Below, piece by piece: positions 31,679-42,304 of a stretch of 64,000 nucleotides of DNA. The stretch comes from Tricholoma matsutake (Eukaryota > Basidiomycota > Agaricomycetes > Agaricales > Tricholomataceae). The position numbers and the translations under genes were made by a program. The stretch is from NCBI GenBank assembly GCA_026075535.2, contig AP026540.1, positions 10,168,001 through 10,232,000 of the forward strand, read 5' to 3'. The notes under the pieces are model-generated. The model saw only the letters and a program-made list of their open reading frames with translations, ran no database searches and was not told the origin of the DNA. The stretch's first letter is position 1, and each line of letters opens with the position of its first letter.

Positions 31679-32015
31679 GTAAGGGGACTAGGGGGTTTCT
31701 GCTATTTTTTATGTTCATCCTATATTTTTCCTCACTTCATTTCCTCCTATTCTTCATTGTCTATGATTTTTCCTTATTTTATTACTAATTTCCCTTTCTA
31801 TCACATTTGTGCATGTTGACAGGTTTATATTTAGAGGCAGAGTACCCTTTCTGACATCTACCCCTTGGTATGATGTCATTCGGCAGCCTTGATCTGCCTA
31901 TTTCTGCCTTTTCTATTTGTAGGCTATTATTTGATTTTTGCAATCTTCACATATACTGGGCATTGGCAAAGGGGTCCTTAGAGTTTTCTCTTCAGATTTC
32001 CCTTTGCTAGCAGTA
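31679..32015 (+). repeat. 3' LTR of element A (truncated)
   Basis: TGTAAGGGGACTAGGGGG begins directly after the purine-rich CTTAGAGAGGGGGTGA. A's last codons read into it (GVM, then TAA from the LTR). It matches the reversed LTR at 1-459. It is cut at TTTGCTAGCAGTA by a SINE. Confidence 0.75.
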
Positions 32016-32265
32016 CTTTACACTCCCCCCCCCAGTCTGAACGGACTCTGCTTGGACACTCGGACTTTGCTCAGACTCTGCTTGGACAACATCAATTGTG
32101 CATTTACTTACACCTTTAAAGTATTGTCCAAGTTCCAGACTTACAGAAATTCTTATAAGTCTCACAAAATGATGTGTGCACAGCAGGAATTGAACCAACA
32201 GATTTCTGGACTAGCAATCACATGATGACCAAACATGCACACTCTACCACTTAAGCCAAGTAGTC
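32016..32265 (-). repeat. tRNA-derived SINE, copy 1
   Basis: On the minus strand the head has an A-box-like TGGCTTAAGTGGTAGAG (32243-32260) and a B-box GGTTCAATTCC (32187-32199), the polymerase III promoter spacing of a tRNA. The body contains CAAGCAGAGTCC repeats and the 3' end is GGGGGAGTGTAAAG. The same head type and 3' end occur at 60207-60516 and 61857-62212. The tRNA fold is incomplete, so this is a SINE, not a tRNA gene. Confidence 0.72.
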
Positions 32266-32363
32266 ATTTAAAGTCACATACATTATATCTATTTATTACT
32301 GAAATCTAATTTTATATATATCATGAATAGATTATTAAATTGACCCCCTCGCATCTGTGCATA

Positions 32364-34003
32364 GGGTGTAGCACGGGTCACACCATGGGTAACATTTCAC
32401 ACACCACACCTGCACCTGCCAACACCGCACCTGTTCTAACACCGCAACCATGGTGACAGGTTTTTACCATGGTCTGTCATGAAACACCACAGGTGCAACA
32501 CCATGTATATACACCGTGGTTTTGACTCTGTTTTTGCCTTCTATTTGATGTTCTAGATTCCTAACCATAGTGCATTTGTATTGTATAACCCTTATATAGC
32601 TTAACTACAATCTGTATACAATACCTAAGCTTAATTTTGTTATTATTGAATAAGGCCTGAGAGCAATACAAGCATTGAGGAAATTTATTGAGCTAACTAA
32701 CCTCCTCGCACAAGGGAGGAGCCACTAAAATAATTAATGGTAGAAATTAAAAAAACCTCCCCCACAAAAGCGTGAGGGAGGGGCCCTGTCTCTCGTCCCT
32801 GTCATCCCTGTCCCTGTTATCCCTGGTGCCCCATCCATTAGCACCCCCCTCGCAGTGGTGGTGGTGGTGGTGGTTCCCTGCCCTCCGCTCCTGGTTGTTC
32901 ACCTTGGCTCATTTTTCCTCGCCGTTCGCTGCTCATCCCGCTTCAATGGTCATTGTTGTCATCCCTGTCCTCCCCGTCATCGTCATCTTGCCCCTGCCCT
33001 GGTCCTGGTTGCATTTCCCCCCGCCATTCGTTGTTTGTCCCACTTCGAGAGTTGTCGTTGTCATCCCTGTCCTCCACATTGTCGTTGTCATCCCTGCCCT
33101 CCCCATCGTTGTCATCTGGTCACTGCCCTGGGCTTGGCCTGGTGGTCGTTGTCCTAGTCATTCTTGCAGTCCTCATTGCCCTTATGGTCCTCGTCATTTG
33201 TCCCCCTCTCTGTCCCTGTCTCCTGGCGTTGTCATCCCATCTCATTGCTCCCCATTTCCACCCCGCGAGCAGTCATTCTCGGTGGCAGATGGGGGTGCTG
33301 TGGTGGTGGTGGTGGTGGTTCGTCGCTCATCATTCATTGTCATCCTCTGCCCTGCATGGTTCATCATCATCTTCGTTGTTCTCCTCCCTTCCTCCCTTGC
33401 ATCCCCATCTCCCATTCGTCATTTGTTGTTCCCCTTCCCATTGTCCCTTGTTGTTGGCTGCTAGCACCTGTGACCCACCCCACGAGCAGTGGCTCACAGG
33501 GCTAGGGTGGGTGCTGGGCTATTTGTCGTTGCTTCCTTCATAACTCATCCACCCTGCGAGCAGGGGCTCACAGCGGTGGGTTCTCCCGGTCCTGTCCTGA
33601 GTCGCCATCCTAGGCGTGGGTGTGCTGTCTTGGTGCCGTCTCGTTGTTACAACATAGATAGAACCTTTAGAAAAAAGAAACAGTTAGTTGATTGAAAGAA
33701 ATAAACAACTTACTGTTGTTGAGCTGACACTGTACCCTAGAAAAGAGCACATTTAGTTAGTTGAAAGAAACAAAAAACTTACTATTATGATGGGCGACGC
33801 CCATGGGTGAAGAGGAACCGGAAATCTGAAGTCGATCAGTAGTTTGGCAACTGCCAGATCCAGCAACTCAAGCAACCCATCAATACCTGTCACACCACCA
33901 AAATGGGTATGGTATGTCACAAGTCCGGCATTTCGGCAACCGTCCGTACCTGTCCAACCTGTGGGCCATTTACCGCGGGTTTACCCATACCCGTGCTACA
34001 CCC
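32364..34003. mobile_element. Element D2: second copy of the TA-flanked TIR element
   Basis: 1640 bp, with perfect 15-bp inverted ends GGGTGTAGCACGGGT and flanking TA (32362-32363, 34004-34005). About 95% alike to D1 without the solo LTR. It keeps the GC-rich cargo, the GAGCAGGGGCTC palindrome at about 33553-33572 and the two intron-like segments on the minus strand (33660-33780). No transposase. Confidence 0.85.
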
Positions 34004-34257
34004 TAGAGATATCTGATAGGGCAGAGTTGATACGCTCCTGTAATCGCCATCTCTGTGTTACATAGTAGTATTCTGAAAGCTCCTGGAGCATGACAGTACA
34101 TATTGTTAGGGTAGGCATTGAGGCGAGAGTCCAAACAAAGCCAGGGACTTTGAGGGGGGGACGTGTTCGAGGCGGGGTTTGAATATGCCGAGCATTGTGT
34201 AGCATGCCGAAGACCATGCAAAATGCATTTTACTTTCATTTTTGCTATTTTTTCTTT

Positions 34258-34398
34258 CGGGTCACGGTAGCCATTTTTGACTTCATTTTTGACTTCATTT
34301 TTGACCTTCATTTTTGTTTGTTTACTGCCAAAATGATTGAAAATGAAAGAAAAATGAGATTGAAAATGAGCCAAAAATGGCTACTGTGAACAACCCTA
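34258..34398. repeat. Small fold-back element (MITE-like)
   Basis: GGGTCACGGTAGCCATTTTTG at 34258 (arm CGGTAGCCATTTTTG) is matched in reverse by CAAAAATGGCTACTGTGAAC ending near 34390. Between them are three ATTTTTGACTTC repeats and AAAATGAAAGAAAAATGAG. About 140 bp, no coding capacity, no certain duplication. Confidence 0.5.
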
Positions 34399-35429
34399 AT
34401 GTATCATTCAGTACATTGTAGCTTACCTGTGATAGTTTGCACTAATAGCACCATAAATTTGGATTTCATATGTAAGGAGAGACATACTAGTAGTGGAATA
34501 GATTTCACTGCATTACAATGTTGAAATGTTACTGTATCTCAGTATGGTCAACTTCCTGGTCAGGGCTTAAAATGGACACTTGTGTACTATCTTCACTCCT
34601 GCAGGATTTTTAGCCATTTCATTCAAACTCTATACAAATCTTCCTGAGACAAATGTCTATCACCTTGAAAAGACCATTTATGAATATCTTTGAAGTTCCA
34701 GGAGAGTGACACTAAAACATTTAGTGTGACCGAGTAGTGGGTCCTGCACAGTATGCATGAGTGTTCAGAACAGTGCTGAGAAGTGTCGTTGTTCTATAAA
34801 TCGTGTATAAACTTAAATCATTCAACCTCATTAACCTTGAGCTTGACTTTACTCGATGAATGCTTTTGGACATTCAGACGTTCGCGTTATTCCTCATACT
34901 ATTCCTCAACTTGAAGACTACACAAACTTTATTCCTACAGTACTTGACGGTGGAGATTTTTATTCGCCGAGTGGTCTGTGCGTCAAGTTCGTGCGTTAAG
35001 ACGGAGAATAAACTGATCGGCTAAAGGCGAAGAAAAACATCACTTCCCTGCCTGCTAGTGACTCCCTTCCCTTCCCATCGACATAATCTGTGTTCGAAGT
35101 GGTGTTATCTGGCATCCTTGAGGATCACCACAACTGTATTTCTTGAGCATACCTGATCCTTGCTATCGGAGAGAACGGTATCCACAGTTCTGGGACTCTG
35201 GGAGATCGAGTGATCCGATTTGAGCTCGTCCACTGTTTCGGTTTTCTCCCCCTTCAGCATCGTTCTCCCCCTCATTCTTGTCCTGTACTCTGCCAAAATA
35301 ATGGTGAACCACATGAAACGATCAGGCTCAACGTCCATGTCCTCCATATCTCCAGGGGTCTGTTCTTTCATTTTATTTTCATGCATTTTACCTCCCAATA
35401 TCATAAACACATGTCAGGCGCCCGACACA
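34399..35429. other. Intergenic region upstream of the CDF gene
   Basis: AT-rich and non-repetitive as far as I can see. It changes to CpG-rich sequence near 34860, consistent with the start of host DNA. No convincing gene; the longer frames here are on both strands and lack domain features. The CDF promoter should be in the last few hundred bases. Confidence 0.4.
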
Positions 35430-37197
35430 ATGGAACCTACACCAATCATGAATGTAGACACCGAGAGGACTTCCGAGGCCTCCATCGTCTTGCCGTTAGA
35501 TCCCTTCAACATTCGTGAGGGGTTTCTGACGGAAGAGCAAATCGCCGAGCTTCGTCGTCGCCGGAAAGGCAAACAGGTTGCCAAATTTTACGAAAGGCAA
35601 AATGATGTAAATAATAAATCGAGTCGGCTAGTCACGTCGCTGACAACGTCTAGCTTATTCGTTCCCTCCTCAAACCAATGCAGGAGCATACTGAAGATGC
35701 CAGGGCCGAAGAGGATGCTGCCCGTATACCCGTGAGTTTTTCTGTTTCCAACCGTGGTATTTACATGGGAAAGTAACACGATTTACATCCAGGTTAAAAT
35801 TGCAGTTCAGGGCAGTCTCATCGCAAATATCTGCCTGTGCATACTACAGAGTATGTATTTTAATTGCACCTGTCTCAACAAACCCTACAGCTTCATATTA
35901 CAGTGTATGCTGCTATCTCAGGAGGATCCCTGTCCCTACTGGAGACAGGCATTGATTCACTCTTCGACGCGGGAAGCAATTTTCTTCTCTTCTGGCTTCA
36001 TAGAAAGGCCACGAGACTCGACATTAACAAATGGCCCGTTGGCGGTGCGCGTGTAGAGACCATCGGCAACATTGTATATGGTGCGCTTATCCATCTATAC
36101 GTAAGCAAGACTAACGTTTCGTTTAGGTTTTCTGTACGAGATTATGATTTGTTTTCTATTTCTGTGGCTAACACTATCTCATCATGCTCAGGATGGGCTC
36201 TGTCAATCTTGTTGTCATTGTGGAATCTGTCCGGTCTCTGGCTACGAAGCCCAGTAATGACCTGAAAGTGTTCCACCTACCTTCCATACTCGCTGTGGCG
36301 GTTGCCTTGGGCACGTTTCAACTCGTCTTTGAGGTGTCGTCATTAACCGTGCAAATGCAGGCGTCAAAATTCTTCTCTTTTTCTACTGCTACTCGCTGCG
36401 TAACAAGTCAAGTCAAGTCCAAGTTCTTTGGGAAGACCATCGCAATGATTTATTCATCAACGGATTTGGTAGGCGCTAGCATCACCATGCTGATTACAGC
36501 AATTTATGCCACTCTAGGTATCCTCATGGCAACTGGAGGAAGCAAGTTGGTGTGGTGTCAGTAGCTCTCAATATGCATCCCTTTGTGCATGGCTAATGAT
36601 CCACGTAGACCTTGATCCAATGGGCGCTATCATTGTAAGCTTGACGAATTCCCACTTCCGACTTTATACCTATGTTGAACAGATTGCTGTGGGAGTATTA
36701 TTTTCGTGGAGTCTCACAGTGTACAAGGAGTTCGGATTGTTGGCTGGCAAATCCGCCCCACATGATTTCCTCCAGCTCGTAATCTACAAGGCTTTGACCT
36801 TCAGTGATGATATAATCAAGATTGATACCGTACGCGCTTATCATGTACGCATCCCTTTCCACCTGTTCTCATATTCTATGGACTGACGCCATAGATTATA
36901 TTCAGAGTGGACCGGTACGTCCTCACGCTCAGCGCAAGAGACGTAGCGTGCTAAGTCCCATCTCCATCAGGATTACTTTGTGGAAGTCGACGTCGTGATG
37001 GACGCCACTACTCCTCTATGGAAGGCACACGACCTTAGCCAGCAATTGCAAGATAAGATAGAGGTCCTTCCCAATGTGGAGCGTGCATTTGTGCATGTTG
37101 ACCACGAGACGACACATTATCCTGTATGTGGTTTTTGTTCTGGCTGGGAACACGAAATCGATATGTGCCTTTACAGGAACATCGAAAGATACCTTAG
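35430..37197 (+). CDS. Cation diffusion facilitator (probable Mn2+/H+ transporter), 13 exons
   Basis: Exons: 35430-35606, 35654-35731, 35793-35850, 35904-36080, 36127-36133, 36192-36310, 36361-36468, 36518-36556, 36609-36634, 36683-36844, 36906-36914, 36971-37123, 37177-37197. All phases fit, giving 377 residues. The protein has a hydrophilic N-terminus (TEEQIAELRRRRKGKQ), then a membrane domain of the CDF family with metal-site motifs DSLFD (TM2) and DHRND (TM5); Asp-X3-Asp at both sites is characteristic of the Mn-CDF group. The cytosolic C-terminal domain has TVRAYHSGPDYFVEVDVVMD and VERAFVHVDHETTH. Such proteins export Mn2+ (or Fe2+/Zn2+) from the cytosol to the vacuole or Golgi. Exons 5 (7 nt) and 11 (9 nt) are micro-exons, and intron 6 (36311-36360) uses a GC donor. 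The start is the first ATG in frame with the family's N-terminus. Confidence 0.92.
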
Positions 37198-37762
37198 ATA
37201 CCGTTGTATGGCAACTGAGATATACCCATTGTTGTATTTGTGGGCGGTTGACCTCGGGGGTGCAGTCTGCTGACTCAAGGATGCTGCCTTATGGAACTCC
37301 CTATCAGTTCGGAACCGAATTACCACGTAGTATTGCACAAGATAGTTCCCACAGGAAGGAATTTGTGAGCCAAAAATAGGTAACATATTGATCAGAATTG
37401 AGTCTTGACAGCGACTTTCTGTAAGCTTTGAGACTCAACTACTTATGCGATGCGACCAAGGGGGTGACAGGCCGCGAATTTTAGACATCCACTCATAATT
37501 TTTTTCACGCGGCCATCCGGGACCCCCTCCCCGTCCTTCTATATATGGTAGTTTCCCATCACGTGTCGGCCTATTTTGGGTAACTCCCCGAATCAAAATC
37601 ATCAACCAGCCTGTCACACACATGTCAAACTCGAGTCAATGAGTGGACGAGGTGTTTCGCGACCTGTGTGATCAACTCCCTCAGTCATCACACCTCCTAT
37701 ACACCTTCACTGTCTGCTACCTTGTGCACTGAAGGCTCTTCTGTAAATTTCCCATTCTTCCT
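37198..37762. other. Intergenic region after the CDF gene
   Basis: No gene seen. It contains the 3' flank of the CDF gene and, near 37754-37762, the target duplication ATTCTTCCT of element L. Confidence 0.5.
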
Positions 37763-37799
37763 ACACTGTCCAAGGTCCGGACCTGGTCCGACCCTCACA

Positions 37800-37985
37800 C
37801 GGAAGGAAGCTGGAGCTTCCAACACTAAAGGGGACCGAGAACTATAAGGAACTTAATATATTTCGAGGGGGGATTCTAGAATATGGTACAAGTATTCAAA
37901 GTATAGACTATATACTACTAGAATAACATGTGATAAACTGGGTCGCATGTGATATTGTTGTGATGATGTAAGAGGAACTCTTACA
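37800..37985 (-). repeat. 3' LTR of element J
   Basis: 186 bp, begins CGGAAGGAAGCTGG on the plus strand (T to C at the first base) and ends AACTCTTACA. Confidence 0.85.
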
Positions 37986-38564
37986 CTCTCTCATACTCCC
38001 AAAAAAATGACTGGGGGGGGGCTTGAATCAACCAGTCACAGACACACTTTACACATTGGTGAAAACATTGAGTTGCCTGGTAGTGGACTGATGATGACAG
38101 TGGGTGATGATGGTGGGCATCGAGGACAGGGAAGGACAGTGGGCATTGACAAGGACAGTGTGCATTGACAAGGACAGTGGGCATTGATGAGGACAGTGGG
38201 CATCAACCAGGACAGTGGGTTGGCATTGACAAAGGTGGGTGTACAATGAGTGTTCCTGGGCATGGACAGTGTTCATGATGACATGGCAGGGGGTATTGAC
38301 AATGATATTGCCATGGGGAATGGTGGTTCGAGGTGTGGAATGGGGGCTTAGATGCGAGCCAGGGTGGGTGGGGGCGTGAACTGGATTTATGGCGTGAATG
38401 GGGTCTGCTTGCTGGTGCAGACAGTGTCATTGGTAGGGTGAAGAGGTGCTGGCTGTCCTCAAACATGGGGAGGGCAGGGTCATTCAAGGTGTGTAACAGG
38501 GGTAATCAGGGGGTAACAGGGTGGTGTGGGGGGCTCCTGGGTGGTTTTGCCAAGTACATGACAT

Positions 38565-40140
38565 GTTCAGAGGAACACGTCCATATGACTTCATGTAATG
38601 GTGTTTTTCTTGGGCTGTCAATGGTGTCATTGCATTGTCTACAGCTAGTTGGTGGTTCCACAGGCTGGTGGGTTCAGTCTGTGTGCTAGACAAGGCCCTA
38701 GACACTGTTGGAGTCGGGTTTGCCATCATTGTTGGTGGTGATGTGGCAGACAAATGGGGGGGCTTGGGATGCGAGAGGAGGGGATGAGGAGCACTCTGGG
38801 GAGTGAGGACGAGCCTAACAAGCTTGACGAAGTTGTGGAACTCGTAGATGTTGAGGACGAGGTGGAATTGCTGGATGATGAAGTAGAAGAAAAGGTAGTA
38901 GAAGGTGTGACACTTGAGACAGAGGATTGCATCGTGGGTGAAATCTTTGATGAGCGGTGATTAAGTGACAAAGGGGCGAGTGAAAGCTGAGTCAAGTCTA
39001 AGGGCAGGGCAAACCCATCCTCAAAGTCTTCGTCAATGGCGGATTGGGGGCTCTTATATATTGATATTGGGAAAGCGGCGGCTTTAATGGTGGAGACCCC
39101 TTCATCATTGTCATTGTCTTCGTTATCGATATCGGAAAGGGAGTGTGGTTGGCGAATTATAAACATTTGGGACAAGGACGAGTCAGATCTGACCTCATGG
39201 CCAGGAACAACTGTTTCTACCTTTGGGCCTGTGGTCTTGGCAAAGTCCATCTGTATATCCCAATCTTCATTGTCATTGTCGTCCTTGTCAAATGGAGTAT
39301 GGATAGGGACACCATCTGGGAAATCGAAATCAGCATCAGGCCATTCTTCATGAGGTAGAAGGAGAGTTGGAGCGGGTATGGTGAGCATGAAAACAAGTGA
39401 GAACCTCAGACTCGCGACAGCAAGCTCAAGGGCAAGAATGGACGCAGCAGCATTTTCTGGGCTGTCAACAGTGTCGGTGAGTCATTTTCAGCTATGTGGT
39501 GGGCCTCCAGGGTGGTGGACTCATATGTGTGCTCAACGCAGTGCTAGACACTGTTTCTGTGGTGCTTAGGGGCCTGTTCCATGAGTCTTCTGGTTGCTCA
39601 ATGTTCATAGCATTGAATTGGGGCAGGCTGGGGCAGATGGGCAGTGAGCAAGAGCGGTAGGTCGATGAGGAGCATGATTGGGGGGTACAGGTGGAATCAA
39701 GGGCATAGGCAGTGAACGGGGGTGTCAAAAGGTGTCAATGATGTCATCAGTGATGTGGCCGGGGTGTAGGATGTATGTGGTGGCAAAACGGCTCAGTTCT
39801 GTCTGTGCTCTAGAGTGGTCCAGAGCAGTATGTACGGTTCACAATGATGAACATGTCGATGTTAACACGGCGGATCATGTAGGCTCAGGGTACACAGAAG
39901 GGGGCTGGGGAATGAGCTGGGGGGCAACTGGCAGCAAGCAGGGGTGTGTGGGGAATGGTATAGGTCATTGTTGTTGTAGCTGGTGGGACTGCCTGGGTGG
40001 TTTTGTCAGGTATATGATGTGTTCAGAGGACGCGTCCATACAACATAGCATAACCACGTTTTCTGGGCTGTCAATGGTGTTCATGCATCGTCTACAGCCA
40101 GGTGGTCATCCTCCAGGGTGGTAGGTTCCAAGTCAGGTCA
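38565..40140. repeat. Three imperfect dispersed repeats inside element J
   Basis: Blocks at about 38565-38700, 39440-39565 and 40025-40140 share TTTTCTGGGCTGTCAATGGTG, CTACAGC, GGTGGTCATCC/GGTGGGCCTCC and GCTAGACACTG motifs. They lie on both sides of the Byr4-like ORF and may mark recombination or duplication events that built the element. Confidence 0.6.
38726..39388 (-). CDS. Byr4-like ORF fragment inside element J
   Basis: ATG at 39388, 220 codons open, sense to the element. It contains EEWPDADFDFPDGVPIHT, DWDIQMDFAKTTGPK, then SAIDEDFEDGFALPLDLTQL and LAPLSLNHRSSK, then a Ser/Thr homopolymer tail. The spaced Asp/Trp/Phe/Pro segments resemble the N-terminal part of fungal Byr4/Bfa1-type proteins, the scaffold/GAP component of the septation initiation network. 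The remainder of such a protein is absent. Likely a captured host exon; whether it is expressed is unknown. The Byr4 link rests on motif similarity from memory only. Confidence 0.5.
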   Translation of the reverse strand: MLTIPAPTLLLPHEEWPDADFDFPDGVPIHTPFDKDDNDNEDWDIQMDFAKTTGPKVETVVPGHEVRSDSSLSQMFIIRQPHSLSDIDNEDNDNDEGVSTIKAAAFPISIYKSPQSAIDEDFEDGFALPLDLTQLSLAPLSLNHRSSKISPTMQSSVSSVTPSTTFSSTSSSSNSTSSSTSTSSTTSSSLLGSSSLPRVLLIPSSRIPSPPICLPHHHQQ

Positions 40141-40544
40141 GGCAGTCACCTAGAGGGCATTGGATCAGTTTAGAAACAAGTGGCGTCACTCCCGAGCACT
40201 TTGTAGAGGGGGTCCGCGCTGGAAAACCAGTCGCAGTGTGGTTGTTGCCAATATTGATGGCATTGATAACTGTGACATGGTGCGTCACAGTGATGGTGGA
40301 GTTATGCGGGGTTGGTAATGGGCGTGCTGGGTCATTTCAAGTGTTTGGAGCTGAGCGAGATGGGCAGGATCAATATGGGGTATAGGCGGTGTATAAACGA
40401 GAGTAGTTCTTGATAGTTCAGGACTTGTGTGCGGTGTGAAAAAAATTCAACCATTTCAGAAATTTTAGGGTTGGGGTGATTTCAGAGAAAAGAATGTGTG
40501 TGAGAGTGTAGAGTGAGTATAGTAAGATCATTATTAAAAAAAAG

Positions 40545-40730
40545 TGGAAGGAAGCCGGAGCTTCCAACACTAAAGGGGACCGAGAACTATAAGGAACTTA
40601 ATATATTTCGAGGGGGGATTCTAGAATATGGTACAAGTATTCAAAGTATAGACTATATACTACTAGAATAACATGTGATAAACTGGGTCGCATGTGATAT
40701 TGTTGTGATGATGTAAGAGGAATTCTTACA
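40545..40730 (-). repeat. 5' LTR of element J
   Basis: 186 bp, plus-strand TGGAAGGAAGCCGG to AATTCTTACA, followed by the duplication TCACA. Its inner edge reads CTTTTTTTTAATAATG on the minus strand. Confidence 0.85.
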
Positions 40731-40996
40731 TCACAGGTTCACCTAAGTGCTGGACTGGACCGCCTCAGCAGGTCCAGGTCCAGGCAATGAGTGGACCGTG
40801 AACTGGGGCCAGACCTGTGAGGACTGGCCCTCGGTGGCTTGGCCCAGGAGCACTAAATGGAACATCTTACAAATCAATATACCATGTGATTTATGTGTTG
40901 GTTCATTTTCTGAACTGCGCGTCAACAATGGCAGCCACCACCACTGTCAATGACACTGCCTCCTCCCCTCCTATCCCTAGAACCAACAGCAGATAT

Positions 40997-41421
40997 GGGC
41001 CCAAATGACAATAACGTCATTTGGGCCCCTGGTAAGTTTATTATTATGTTCTATGCTTTTTATTTGATTCAACTAACTTATATTTTTCATTTCTTGTAGG
41101 TTTTGATTTATAACAATGAAACGATGCCCAGATGATGACAACGGTCACTTACAGGACCACGGAGCACCCCCAACCACCATTGTGAGCAACTGCTCATGGG
41201 GTGGGAATGCGTGCAACTACAAATTGGCAAGAGAATGACAATGCTGCCACCAGACCAAACGGAATGACAATGGAACAATGAGATGGCAGGAGACGAGGGG
41301 AGACAATGAGAAGGAGGCAAAGCACATGAATACAAGGCCCGAGAGACATCAAGCTACGTCTCTTGGGCCATTGGTAAGTTTCTTCTTATTTCATTATTTT
41401 GTTACTAACAAACTTTTTTAG
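40997..41421 (+). other. Palindromic exon ends and two intron-like segments in element L
   Basis: A near-perfect palindrome (GGGCCCAAATGAC, then GTCATTTGGGCCC, 40997-41028) is followed three bases later by GTAAGT. The intron-like segment 41032-41099 has CAACTAACT and ends TTGTAG. A second palindrome (GGCCCGAGAGAC, GTCTCTTGGGCC, 41336-41369) is followed by GTAAGT at 41374 and an intron-like segment to 41421 (ACTAACA, TTTTAG). The product, if any, is low-complexity. Confidence 0.65.
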
Positions 41422-42304
41422 GTACTAACTAGAACTGCTGATGACAATGACTGGACAATGATGCCAGTACCCGCCACACAGCAGGGTGGATCGCAGGTGC
41501 TTGACGATGAACCAGGGGACAATGATGATAGGAGAACCAGGACTGGGACAAGACAATGACAACAGGGATGGGGACGGGGACCATGACAAAATGGGCAGGG
41601 ATGCAGGGACGACAATGATGAGGAAGAGGGGACGGCAACGATGCACAGGATGATCCAAGCACCCCACCCCACCACTGCAAGCTGCTGCTCGCATGGTGGA
41701 TTGCAGGTGGTCGATGACAAACAGGGGCCCAACGGTGACGAGGACAACAGCCCTAGCACCCATGCCGCTGCGAGCAACTGTTCACATCGCGGAAAGTGGG
41801 TGCTAATGGATGACCAGAACAACAGGGGACAAGCAAACAGCAGGGTGATGGCATTGACAATGCAGTGCAACATGATGGCACCACAGCCCCACACCCTTAA
41901 CCTCCCCCTATGCATTGCAATAGGAGGGAGTACTTTAGTTTTATTTTATTTTTCTCACTTTGGATGATGGGATGACCCTCTCCCCTGCGTTTTGTGCCAG
42001 GCAGGATTTTTTTTTTTTGGTTTAATATTGTTGTGCTGCCCCCTCGCGTTTGTGTGAGGGGTTAATTGTATCTTTTCTTTTTCAGTGTTTCTTTGACTAT
42101 CTCTGACCATATTTCACCAATTTGACTGTTTTTTTTTCTCAAAACAAATGTTTCTGCTTACTTGGGTTCCCAAGCCACATGTAGCAGCACGATATGTGCT
42201 GTTGCACAACTAACACTCATTTTTGAAACTTTACAGGTAAAAAATGTCTTTTAGCAGGTCAGACCCAGTCTGGACCTGGACTGGACCAGACCTTGGACAG
42301 TGTA

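Larger units (their letters stand above)
37800..40730 (-). mobile_element. Element J: small LTR retrotransposon carrying a host-like ORF
   Basis: The 186-bp LTRs (37800-37985, 40545-40730) differ at about three positions. They are flanked by an exact 5-bp duplication TCACA (37795-37799, 40731-40735). On the minus strand the LTR starts TGTAAGAATTCCTCTTACA and ends CTTCCTTCCA (the last T/C change at 37800 aside). The purine tract GAGAGAG before the 3' LTR and CTTTTTTTT after the 5' LTR are the same as in elements E and F, which probably mobilise it. There is no gag or pol. The interior has a sense-strand ORF (39388-38726) and three imperfect copies of a segment around CTGGGCTGTCAATGGTGT. Confidence 0.86.
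37763..42304. mobile_element. Element L: TIR element with 9-bp duplication, carrying J and a splice-like cargo
   Basis: The inverted ends are ACACTGTCCAAGGTC (37763) and GACCTTGGACAGTGT (ending 42303). ATTCTTCCT lies outside on both sides (37754-37762, 42305-42313). A 9-bp duplication fits Mutator-like elements, though no transposase is visible. Only 37 bp precede the insertion of J (37800-40730). The rest (40731-42303) is GC-rich with two intron-like segments in plus orientation and palindromic exons, and shares its GC-rich boundary (CCCTCGCGTTTGTGTGAGGGG near 42041) with D1, D2 and M. Confidence 0.72.

Noticed and set aside
35105..35410. Minus-strand open frame upstream of the CDF gene
   Set aside because: No domain features; probably the promoter and 5' leader of the CDF gene read backwards.
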